Shown one piece after another: positions 16,805 through 23,941 of a stretch of 51,866 nt of DNA (positions are counted from its first letter, which is position 1; each line of letters opens with the position of its first letter). This stretch comes from Clostridiales bacterium (GTDB taxonomy: Bacteria > Bacillota > Clostridia > Oscillospirales > CAG-272). A model generated the notes under the pieces. The model was not told the origin of the DNA, did no database searches, and saw only the letters and a program-made list of their open reading frames with translations. Location: the NCBI GenBank assembly GCA_022800625.1, contig JAAWQR010000015.1, positions 1 to 51,866 of the forward strand. The letters are read 5' to 3'. Position numbers and translations under genes: made by a program.

Positions 16805-17419
16805 TTATATGCGATCTAAAGTATAATGAGAAAAATTGCGGACAAATATTCTCGGTGTACACCAAGATTCAAGAATATCTTTTTTATATTCAGGCTTAAG
16901 GTTTTCATAAAATTCATGATAATTATTTCTTGCTGACGTGTATATAGAGGTTTGTATCGCTGTCGATTTAACTCCCCTTGATTTTGATATCGACTTCAGC
17001 GTCCTGTCAACATTAACTGATTTGCCGTCTATATGCTTTCTGCATATCTCGTATAGAGCTTCGCACGTATATTTATATCCGAATAAGTGTGTGTCGGGCT
17101 TAAAATAATCGGCTGTAATATCATCTATTATCTGCCTGAGCTTTTCATCAGACATACGAATTTTTTTCCACTTGCTCGACCGGGGATTGATGAGTTTAAT
17201 TATGTATCTACCGTTTTCCGTAATTTCATCTAACATTCGGTGTACGGTTTTATAATTGCAATTCTCAATCTCGATACCGTCTAATGTGCCGCTTATATTC
17301 ATACCCAAGATTGAATAGCACAGGCTTATTTTATGATTTGTTGATTTGAGAGACATCTCGCCCGAATCAAATGTGAATTTCATTTGTTTTAATACATCAA
17401 TTACGCTTATTACTTCCAT
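16805..17419 (-). CDS. Spo0A C-terminal-domain-like DNA-binding protein
   Basis: 204 aa. The last 110 residues (LRQIIDDITADYFKPDTHLFGYKY, then RTLKSISKSRGVKSTAIQTS and IYTSARNNYHEF) follow the layout of the Spo0A effector domain, which has a helix pair ending in GYxYL, a TKxLYPxIAKKF-type recognition region and a VERAIRHAIE helix. This is a remote match read by eye. The first 90 residues match no receiver domain and I do not recognise them. Start 17419 is chosen because GAAAGG (17439-17434 on the minus strand) lies 14 nt upstream; a TTG at 17452 would overlap the AbrB-like gene. It follows that gene by 22 nt, so the two form an operon of transition-state-type regulators. Confidence 0.55.
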   Translation of the reverse strand: MEVISVIDVLKQMKFTFDSGEMSLKSTNHKISLCYSILGMNISGTLDGIEIENCNYKTVHRMLDEITENGRYIIKLINPRSSKWKKIRMSDEKLRQIIDDITADYFKPDTHLFGYKYTCEALYEICRKHIDGKSVNVDRTLKSISKSRGVKSTAIQTSIYTSARNNYHEFYENLKPEYKKDILESWCTPRIFVRNFSHYTLDRI

Positions 17420-17441
17420 TTGTTTCAGCTTGTCCTTTCTG

Positions 17442-17705
17442 TCAGCTTTCAATCGAGGGATTGATTAGTGGTCTGCATTTTTCACAAACATACTTCTCAT
17501 TAAGCATAATCAACGATTCCTCTCCGCCGCAAAAGGCGCATGACGGTTTATGTTTTTCAATCAAGATTTTATCGCCTTGTTCGATAATTTTCACCTTATC
17601 ATTAATGCTGAGGTTTAAATTGTGACGCATTTCAGCAGGCAAAATGATTCTGCCTAATTCGTCTACTGTTCTTACAGCTATTTCTTTGTTCATTTCCTTT
17701 TTCAT
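17442..17705 (-). CDS. AbrB/SpoVT-type DNA-binding protein with zinc ribbon
   Basis: 87 aa. Residues 5-50 are a swapped-hairpin AbrB domain (VRTVDELGRIILPAEMR, VKIIEQGDKILIEK). Residues 55-80 carry CAFCGG and CEKC, a four-cysteine zinc ribbon. Start 17705 is preferred because GGGG lies about 9 nt upstream and the AbrB domain begins immediately; the longer frame to 17798 adds an unrelated basic segment. First gene of a two-gene operon with the Spo0A-C-like protein. The surrounding DNA is A+T-rich compared with the flanking housekeeping genes, which suggests acquisition. Confidence 0.8.
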   Translation of the reverse strand: MKKEMNKEIAVRTVDELGRIILPAEMRHNLNLSINDKVKIIEQGDKILIEKHKPSCAFCGGEESLIMLNEKYVCEKCRPLINPSIES

Positions 17706-17919
17706 TTTTATAATCCCCTTTTTATTTATAAATAAATTTTTGATTTTATATTTAATGCGTTGGGTGCGATTAAATCGCAACGCATTTTCATTGCTCAATA
17801 ATATTCTTTGTCCTATGACAACTATTAGTATCTATATCCTCTATATAGTTTGTGTGTATGGTTTAAAAAATAACCTACACTATTAGTAGCAAATAACAAC
17901 TAAAAATGGTGGGTGAAAA

Positions 17920-18255
17920 ATGAATCTTAATTCAATTGGAAAAAATATTCGTAAATATCGGATATCAAAGGGATTGCGTCAGGAAGACATAGCAGAACGA
18001 GCCAATTTAAGTACAAATTATATCGGTATGATTGAGCGTGGAGAAAAAACTCCATCTCTCGAAACCTTCATCAATATTGTTAATGCCATTGGGGTATCCT
18101 CCGATGTGATTCTATCTGATGTTTTGAAAAATGGTTATGTGATCAAAGATTCTTTACTTGGTGAAAAACTATCGAAATTATCTATTGAGGATAGAAACAA
18201 AATTTACGATGTAATTGATACCATGATGAAACATTCCAAGTTGAAAAGGATATAG
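17920..18255 (+). CDS. XRE-family transcriptional regulator
   Basis: 111 aa with an N-terminal Cro/CI helix-turn-helix (IGKNIRKYRISKGLRQEDIAERA, LSTNYIGMIERGEKTPS) and a C-terminal helical tail (LSKLSIEDRNKIYDVIDTMMKH) of the type found in Clostridial mobile-element repressors. GGTGGGTG lies 6 nt before ATG 17920. Divergent from the AbrB operon across about 215 nt. Ends in TAG. Confidence 0.88.
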   Translation: MNLNSIGKNIRKYRISKGLRQEDIAERANLSTNYIGMIERGEKTPSLETFINIVNAIGVSSDVILSDVLKNGYVIKDSLLGEKLSKLSIEDRNKIYDVIDTMMKHSKLKRI

Positions 18256-18388
18256 AACATGGTGAAATTGGTAGCTCACTCAATTATACAACTAATCTCG
18301 TAAAAATACAAGTGTTAATTGTGGTATTTTAACGGAATAATTTGTATAATTTCTTTGACAGGGTATTATAAAATCAAAGAGGACAAAA

Positions 18389-18739
18389 ATGGCGGTTGAA
18401 AGAAAACAATTATTAAAAGAAATGGGACAGCGTTATTTTGAATCACGAAAGTCTAAGGGATTGACACAGGAAGAAGCTGCCGAAATAGCCGATGTGACAC
18501 AACAAGCTATTTCTGATTCAGAATTGGGAAAAAGCTTTTTATCTCCTGACAGTATGCTGCGTCTTTGTACAGCTTATGAAATTAGCTGTGATTATCTATT
18601 GACAGGAGAAATATCTGATAAAGATACTTTAATAATTAACAAGCATATACGCGAATTAGATGCGGAAACTTTTCGCCATTATAAAGGGATAACTGAACAT
18701 TTTATCGCGGCAGTATCAAAACAAAAAAATAAGTCATGA
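18389..18739 (+). CDS. XRE-family transcriptional regulator
   Basis: 116 aa. HTH in residues 17-75 (RKSKGLTQEEAAEIADVTQQ, AISDSELGKSFLSPDS, CDYLLTGE), then a helical tail. It overlaps the next small HTH gene by 4 nt (ATGA), so the two regulators are made together. Target genes unknown. Confidence 0.85.
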   Translation: MAVERKQLLKEMGQRYFESRKSKGLTQEEAAEIADVTQQAISDSELGKSFLSPDSMLRLCTAYEISCDYLLTGEISDKDTLIINKHIRELDAETFRHYKGITEHFIAAVSKQKNKS

Positions 18740-18939
18740 TTATATTCGATAAATTATGGATCACTATGTCTCAAAAAGGCATAACAACATATCAACTTAG
18801 AGAAAAATGTGATATTGACAGTAAAACTATCCGCAGATTAAAAGCAAATGAAAATATTGAAACAAAAACTTTAGATAAATTATGTGCTGCATTATCCTGC
18901 AAATTGGAAGATATTGCAGAATACAAAGAAATTGAATAG
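18736..18939 (+). CDS. small Cro/CI-type HTH protein
   Basis: 67 aa, essentially a bare helix-turn-helix: ITTYQLREKCDIDSKTIRRL and TLDKLCAALSCKLEDIAEY match the family of short Firmicute regulators often carried by mobile elements. Start 18736 overlaps the previous stop (ATGA), indicating translational coupling. Confidence 0.82.
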   Translation: MIIFDKLWITMSQKGITTYQLREKCDIDSKTIRRLKANENIETKTLDKLCAALSCKLEDIAEYKEIE

Positions 18940-19133
18940 AGACTATCTTTGATACGAAATATGGTTGTCTAGCAGTCTTTATTTTATAATTGAAAACTTT
19001 GGGTGGCTTACAGTTAAATAACAAGAGAAACGCATTCTGCATAGGAATGTGTTTTTCTCTATGCCTTAGTTTTTTAGTATATCTAAAATTGCCTACTTCC
19101 GCTATGCGGAATGTAGTAGTGTGCGTATCAGTC

Positions 19134-19318
19134 TTTCGCACTTTTTTTCGTGAAAAAAAGCTGCGCAAAAAAAGCCTTCTGGGGGAAATCCCCCAGAAGC
19201 TTCCCCCTTGCAGTGCTCCGCATAACTTCCGCGCAATTCGTGAACGAACCGCTTCGTTACTCTCCTGAAATGAAGTCAACGGGGACATGGTGTCGGTATC
19301 GTCTCAAAATGCGGAGAT
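19134..19318 (+). repeat. inverted repeat, left copy
   Basis: Pairs in inverted orientation with 19576-19777. The best block is 31 identical nt starting CTGAAATGAAGTCAACGGGG (19265-19295). Other shared blocks are TTTCGCACTTT, CCCAGAAGCT..CCCCC, TGCTCCGCATAA and AATGCGGAGAT. Confidence 0.75.
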
Positions 19319-19575
19319 TGCTCCGCAGTGGGCGTTTTCTTACAGCCTGTATGCTGTTCAAAGAGCATTAGTTAGGCTGTAGGGTGAGTTTTCATAATCA
19401 AGCAAGATTCTATTACAGACAAAACATAATTTTTGCTCGGTGTCGCTTAAATATATTTTTTATATATCGCAATATCGCACAAATCAAAATTTGTTCCTCA
19501 AAGCTTTGATATAAGCCTAACGCAAGGCTATTTGAACAGGGTACTTAATACAGCTCAACTTCTACTGTGCAGCGA

Positions 19576-19777
19576 TCTCCGCATTGTGGGTGTGAGGCGA
19601 CACCATGTCCCCGTTGACTTCATTTCAGTAAGATAACAAAGCCGTCGACTTCCGCGTAGCGGAATGTAGGGCGTGCGGCGCGAAAATTATGCGGAGCACA
19701 GTTGGGGGCAGCTTCTGGGGCGCGCAGCCCCGGAAGGTTTTCTTTGGCATCTTTCTTTTATAAAAGAAAGTGCGAAA
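19576..19777 (-). repeat. inverted repeat, right copy
   Basis: Reverse-complement counterpart of 19134-19318, with its own hairpin CTTCTGGGGC / GCCCCGGAAG (19712-19736) at the matching place. Compensated differences in the hairpin stems between the two copies suggest that RNA or DNA structure is conserved. Confidence 0.75.
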
Positions 19778-19907
19778 TGCGCTTTTGCAAGCTATGCATT
19801 CCGTTGCTCTGAAATATAGTGCGGAGCCACTTTTAAGGCTTTCTTTCGAGTGCGAAATCCCGAGTCGTAATAATTCGCTATTGTGATCATATATTTCACC
19901 ACATCTA

Positions 19908-19936
19908 TTGAAGTATAAGTATTTTCGTGGTATAAT
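19908..19936 (+). promoter_or_regulatory. promoter of the zinc uptake operon
   Basis: TTGAAG (19908-19913), 17-nt spacer, TATAAT (19931-19936). Predicted transcription start near 19943, at the edge of the Fur/Zur box. Confidence 0.82.
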
Positions 19937-19944
19937 ATATACCG

Positions 19945-19973
19945 AATTTGAAAATGATAATCATTTTCAAATT
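19945..19973 (+). promoter_or_regulatory. Fur-family (probably Zur) operator
   Basis: A 29-nt palindrome, perfect apart from its central base: half-site AATTTGAAAATGAT, centre A, then the reverse complement. The core TGAAAATGATAATCATTTTC follows the Fur/Zur box pattern. It covers the transcription start of an operon that contains a Fur-family gene and znuABC, so zinc-dependent autorepression is the simple reading. Confidence 0.85.
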
Positions 19974-20033
19974 ATGCGGCGTACGGCAAACCGCATAATT
20001 ATCACAATTATAAAGAAAGCAGAGCTTACGTAT

Positions 20034-20717
20034 ATGAATAAAGGCAAACTTATAGTTATCGAGGGAGCGTGCGACGGTATCGGCAAGTCAACACAGTTTA
20101 AAATGCTGTCTGACAGAATGGCTGCAAACGGAAATCTGCCTGTGTGTCATCATTTCCCGTCATACGGAACGCCTCAGGGCGCGCCTGTTGAATCATATCT
20201 GAGAGGAGAATACGGCGCGCCTGAGACTCTCTCGCCGTATTTTGTAAATATGCTGTATGCGCTTGACCGTGCTGTTACGGTCAAAACTTTGCTTGCACCT
20301 TCCCTTGAAGAGGGAAGAGATGTGCTTCTTGACAGATATACTACGTCAAGTCTTATCTATCAGTCGTCGTTTATCACAGATAAGACGGAAAAGCAGAAGT
20401 TTATAGAATATGTAACGGATTTTGAGTACTCAAGGCTCGGTATTCCGAAGCCTGGTACCGTACTGTTCCTCAATGCTCCGTATGAGTGCGCCGAGTCTCT
20501 CAGAAAAAGCAGGACGTCAAACGACGGCGTGGAGCATGATATTCATGAGTCAAGCGGCGGCTTTATGAAAAAGGTCTATGACAGCGCTCAGCTGGTGTGC
20601 GATATGTGCGCTTTTACGAGAATCGATTGCACGGATGCGGACGGCAGAATGTACTCAAGAGAGACGATCCATGAGAAGATAATGAGCGCTTTGAAGGACG
20701 CAGGAATCAAGATATAA
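20034..20717 (+). CDS. tmk: thymidylate kinase-like protein
   Basis: 227 aa. Predicted to phosphorylate dTMP to dTDP. The P-loop is EGACDGIGKSTQ, one residue longer than the usual EGxDGSGKSTQ. LLDRYTTSSLIYQ matches the DR(Y/H) motif, and HDIHESSGGFMKKVYDSA fits the LID-side region. Start 20034 gives MNKGKLIVIEG; the longer frame runs back through the operator and promoter and is not coding. It is the first gene behind the Zur-type promoter, 19 nt ahead of zur, an unusual place for a DNA-precursor enzyme. It could instead be a related deoxynucleotide kinase. Confidence 0.85.
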   Translation: MNKGKLIVIEGACDGIGKSTQFKMLSDRMAANGNLPVCHHFPSYGTPQGAPVESYLRGEYGAPETLSPYFVNMLYALDRAVTVKTLLAPSLEEGRDVLLDRYTTSSLIYQSSFITDKTEKQKFIEYVTDFEYSRLGIPKPGTVLFLNAPYECAESLRKSRTSNDGVEHDIHESSGGFMKKVYDSAQLVCDMCAFTRIDCTDADGRMYSRETIHEKIMSALKDAGIKI

Positions 20718-20736
20718 CCAATAAGGCGGTACTGAT

Positions 20737-21132
20737 ATGAAAACATACAAAACGCGCCAAAGAGAGATTATATTATCCCTTTTTGAAAAATATCCCGACA
20801 GATGCTTTTCGGCAAAAGATATAATTGAAAACTGCGATATTAACGTAGGACAGGCTACGGTGTACCGCACGCTCACAAAACTGAGCGAGGAAGATATGCT
20901 GCGCCGCTTCCGCACAGACGGCGGGTGCGATTACTATAAACTTGCATGTCAAAACACGGGGGACTGCCATATGCACATCGTATGCAGAAAATGCGGTGAT
21001 ATGATCCATTCCGACTGTGATTTCATAGACGAGATGACGCGCCATCTTGCGGATGCGCACGGCTTCCTGCTTGATACAAGCCGAACTGTGATATACGGAC
21101 TTTGCAAAAGCTGTACGGGAGAGAATAAATGA
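20737..21132 (+). CDS. zur: Fur-family metalloregulator, probably Zur
   Basis: 131 aa with the winged helix in residues 1-80 (TRQREIILSLFEKYPDRCFS, QATVYRTLTKLSEED) and a dimerisation/metal domain holding two structural CXXC pairs (CRKCGD and CKSCTG) plus the HMHIVC metal ligands. Zur is preferred over Fur because the operon encodes a zinc-type uptake system. The next gene, znuA, overlaps by 4 nt (ATGA). Probably autoregulated through 19945-19973. Confidence 0.88.
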   Translation: MKTYKTRQREIILSLFEKYPDRCFSAKDIIENCDINVGQATVYRTLTKLSEEDMLRRFRTDGGCDYYKLACQNTGDCHMHIVCRKCGDMIHSDCDFIDEMTRHLADAHGFLLDTSRTVIYGLCKSCTGENK

Positions 21133-22145
21133 AAAAAAAGCTTTTATTTTTGTTCGCTCTCTTATTTTCGGTATGCTCGGCGCTCTGCTCCTGTACTGCC
21201 GCGTACAGCACAGAAAAAAATGAAGATGATAAAGAAAAACTGAAAATAGTTACAACTGTTTTTCCGCAGTACGATTTTGCCCGTGCGGCAGCTCGCGGAG
21301 CTGCAGAGCATGTTCAGATCAAAATGCTTCTGCCTCCGGGAAGCGAAAGCCATGATTACGAGCCGTCTCTGTCCGATATCGCCGATATCGCCGAATGTGA
21401 TATTTTCATATGCGTCGGCGGAGAGACTGATGATTGGGTTGAAAATATTCTTGAGCTGACGGGAGAGCGAATGACTGTCTTGCGCCTGATCGATATGGTT
21501 GAGCTTCTCGATGAAGAAGCATTACCCGGAATGGCTTCATACGGTCACTCTCACGAGGAACATGAACACGATCAGTCACACGCACATTCTCATGAGCGCA
21601 GTGACGGTGAATTCGATGAGCATGTTTGGACAACCCCGCGCAACGCCGCACATATGACAGAGATCATATGTGATGCGATGTGCGACCGTGTACCCGAGCT
21701 TGCGGAGGATTTCAGAGCTTGTGCAGAAGAATATAAGAGCGAGCTTTTGAGCCTTGACAAGGAGTATGAAGAGCTTAGCCTGACAGCAAAGTCTCATACG
21801 CTGATATTTGCAGACCGTTTTCCGTTCAGATATTTGGCGGAGGAAATGTCGCTTGACTGCTATGCGGCGTTTTCGGGATGTTCGTCAGATTCTGAGCCTC
21901 CGCTATCCGCAATAGGCTATCTTTCCGTAAAATCAAAAGAGGAAAACGCATCGGTTATTTTTACGACTGAATTCGGTGCTGTCGCGGTGGCTGAACTTAT
22001 CGCAGGTGAGTGCGGCGCACAGGTGCGTGTTCTTCATTCTTGCCATAATGTGTCGCGTGAGGACTTTGAGCGCGGAGTTACGTGTCTTGATTTGATGAAA
22101 AATAACCTTGAAGTGCTTCGTGAAGCGATGCTTTGCGGAAATTAA
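21129..22145 (+). CDS. znuA: zinc ABC transporter, substrate-binding lipoprotein
   Basis: 338 aa cluster A-I binding protein. Lipoprotein signal with Cys20 or Cys22 as the anchor. Metal ligands are suggested by GSESHDYEPSLSD (His), the His/Glu-rich loop GHSHEEHEHDQSHAHSHE (about 139-156), EHVWTTPRNA (His) and the late TTEFGA region (acidic ligand). The His-rich loop is typical of zinc rather than manganese binders. Translationally coupled to zur. Confidence 0.92.
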   Translation: MKKKLLFLFALLFSVCSALCSCTAAYSTEKNEDDKEKLKIVTTVFPQYDFARAAARGAAEHVQIKMLLPPGSESHDYEPSLSDIADIAECDIFICVGGETDDWVENILELTGERMTVLRLIDMVELLDEEALPGMASYGHSHEEHEHDQSHAHSHERSDGEFDEHVWTTPRNAAHMTEIICDAMCDRVPELAEDFRACAEEYKSELLSLDKEYEELSLTAKSHTLIFADRFPFRYLAEEMSLDCYAAFSGCSSDSEPPLSAIGYLSVKSKEENASVIFTTEFGAVAVAELIAGECGAQVRVLHSCHNVSREDFERGVTCLDLMKNNLEVLREAMLCGN

Positions 22146-22167
22146 AACGAAAGGACAGCAGAACAAC

Positions 22168-22881
22168 TTGGAAAGTAATATAATTGAATGCCGAAACCTC
22201 ACGCTGGCATATGACGGCTCGGTGGTTATAAAAGATTTGAGCTTTGATATGCCGCGGGGAGAAATTATGCTCGTGTCAGGTGAAAACGGCTCGGGAAAAA
22301 GCACACTTATCAGGGCGCTTCTCGGTCTGATAAAGCCGATATCCGGAAGGATAAATTTAAAAGGAATAAAACGCGGGGATATCGGATATCTTCCTCAGCA
22401 GAGCGGAGTTTCGCGGGATTTTCCCGCAACCGTTAAAGAGGTCGTTTATTCAGGCTTTACGGGACATTTGAGATTCGGTATGTTTTATCCCGAAAATGCG
22501 GCGTCTGATGCGTCGCGAGCCATGAAGCTGACAGGTGTTGATGATCTTCAGGGGCAGTGCTTCAATGAACTGTCAGGCGGACAGCAGCAGCGTGTGCTTC
22601 TTTCACGTGCGCTTTGCGCAGCAAGAGAACTGCTGATACTTGACGAGCCTACAAATACGCTTGATCCCGCGTCAGCCGCCGATATGTACAGTATTATAAC
22701 ATCGCTGAAGCATGAGCACGGAATGTCGGTCGTTATGGTCAGTCATGATCTTGAAACATCTGTGACGACAGCAGACAGAGTTCTTCATCTTTGCTGTGAC
22801 GGAGCGTTCTGCTGCGCCGCACCGGATTATGAGCATGAGCTTGCGTCTCATCACAGATATGATGTAAATAAAGTTATCTGA
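22168..22881 (+). CDS. znuC: zinc ABC transporter, ATP-binding protein
   Basis: 237 aa ATPase: Walker A GENGSGKST, Q-loop YLPQQSG, signature LSGGQQQR, Walker B LLILDEPTNTLD, H-loop SHD. The start is probably TTG 22168, since GAAAGG (22149-22154) lies 13 nt upstream and LESNIIECRNLTLAYDG is the natural N-terminus; an ATG at 22108 would overlap znuA by 38 nt. Energises ZnuB. Confidence 0.9.
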   Translation: MESNIIECRNLTLAYDGSVVIKDLSFDMPRGEIMLVSGENGSGKSTLIRALLGLIKPISGRINLKGIKRGDIGYLPQQSGVSRDFPATVKEVVYSGFTGHLRFGMFYPENAASDASRAMKLTGVDDLQGQCFNELSGGQQQRVLLSRALCAARELLILDEPTNTLDPASAADMYSIITSLKHEHGMSVVMVSHDLETSVTTADRVLHLCCDGAFCCAAPDYEHELASHHRYDVNKVI

Positions 22882-22988
22882 ACATGAAGAGCGTAATGTA
22901 AGTATTTTTGTACTGAAAAATTTTCTCTGTGTGTTCTGATAAAAATTACCTTCAAAAACAAAATTAAAAGAAAGAGATAGTCATATAA

Positions 22989-23861
22989 ATGACATTTACT
23001 GAAATTTTATCATCCGATTTTTTAATGAGTGTAGTTATAAGAGCGCTTATAGTCGGAGCTCTTATATCCGTTTGCTCGTCACTGCTCGGCGTCAGCCTTG
23101 TAATGAAGCGTTATTCAATGATAGGAGACGGCCTGTCTCACGTAGGATATTTTGCACTTGCCCTCGGCGCGCTTGTCGGCGTGGGGAGTGAGATATCTCA
23201 GGCTCTCGCGATTCCCGTGGTGATCGCAGCGGCAGTTCTCATATTAAAGCTTGATGAAAGCCGTAAGATAAGCGGAGATGCGGCGTGCGCTATCGTAGCA
23301 ACAGGATCGGTTGCCGTCGGTACGATAGTATTCAGCATTTCGGGTACTGCAACAAGCGATATATGCAGCAGCCTTTTCGGCTCGTCGTCCGTTGTTACAG
23401 TCACGAACCGCGACGCTGTGCTCAGCATAGTACTTGCCGCTGTAGTTATAGTATGGTTTTTGCTGTTCTTCAAGCAGATTTTTTCTACCGCATTTGACGA
23501 GCAGTTTGCCGCTGCTTCGGGAATCAAAACTTCTGCGTTCAGAATGCTTCTTGCTGTGCTTACAGCTGTTACTATAGTAGTCGGCATGAAAATGATGGGA
23601 GCTATTATGATCTCCGCGCTTATCGTTTTTCCCGCAATGAGTGCCATGCGCCTTGCAAAAAGCTTTAAGGGAGTTGTGATCTTTGCGGCTCTGTCATCGA
23701 TATTGTGTTTTGTTGTCGGATTTGCCGCGGCATGCAGATTTTCACTGCAAACGGGAGCCGCTGTCGTATGCGCCGAGCTTGCTCTCTTTATAGTATCATG
23801 CACTTTTGAAAAGCTTCGTGCAGCTGTAAGAACGAAGCGTACCTTTGAAAAAACAGCGTAA
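22989..23861 (+). CDS. znuB: zinc ABC transporter, permease
   Basis: 290 aa ABC-3 family permease with about eight hydrophobic helices. Family motifs SLLGVSLVMKRYSMIGDGLSH, DEQFAAASGIKTSAF and KMMGAIMISALIVFPAMSA are clear. A 107-nt A+T-rich gap separates it from znuC; no terminator is seen there, so it is probably in the same transcript. A bidirectional terminator follows. Confidence 0.92.
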   Translation: MTFTEILSSDFLMSVVIRALIVGALISVCSSLLGVSLVMKRYSMIGDGLSHVGYFALALGALVGVGSEISQALAIPVVIAAAVLILKLDESRKISGDAACAIVATGSVAVGTIVFSISGTATSDICSSLFGSSSVVTVTNRDAVLSIVLAAVVIVWFLLFFKQIFSTAFDEQFAAASGIKTSAFRMLLAVLTAVTIVVGMKMMGAIMISALIVFPAMSAMRLAKSFKGVVIFAALSSILCFVVGFAAACRFSLQTGAAVVCAELALFIVSCTFEKLRAAVRTKRTFEKTA

Positions 23862-23920
23862 AAAAAGCAGTTCCGTCTCTTAAGAGTAAATTCTGTCGGG
23901 ATGAGAACTGCTTTTTATTA
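23862..23920. terminator. bidirectional terminator between znuB and the deacetylase gene
   Basis: AAAAAGCAGTTC (23862-23873) pairs with GAACTGCTTTTT (23905-23916); the loop contains a CTCTTAAGAG palindrome. T tracts on both strands. Confidence 0.85.
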
Positions 23921-23941
23921 TTTTCAGATTATGCCTGAAGT

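Larger units (their letters stand above)
18940..19907. other. 968-bp non-coding block with structured repeats
   Basis: No gene found. The block holds two inverted copies of a repeat (19134-19318 and 19576-19777), palindromes TTCCGCTATGCGGAA (19097-19111) and TTCCGCGTAGCGGAA (about 19650-19664), and a perfect hairpin CTTCTGGGGG / CCCCCAGAAG (19176-19199). Short open frames here run through the repeats and are not protein-like. The central 19385-19560 part is A+T-rich with no feature I recognise. Confidence 0.7.

Noticed and set aside
18990-19371. Short + strand ORFs in the repeat block
   Set aside because: They cross hairpins and inverted repeats, have no ribosome binding sites and no protein-like composition.
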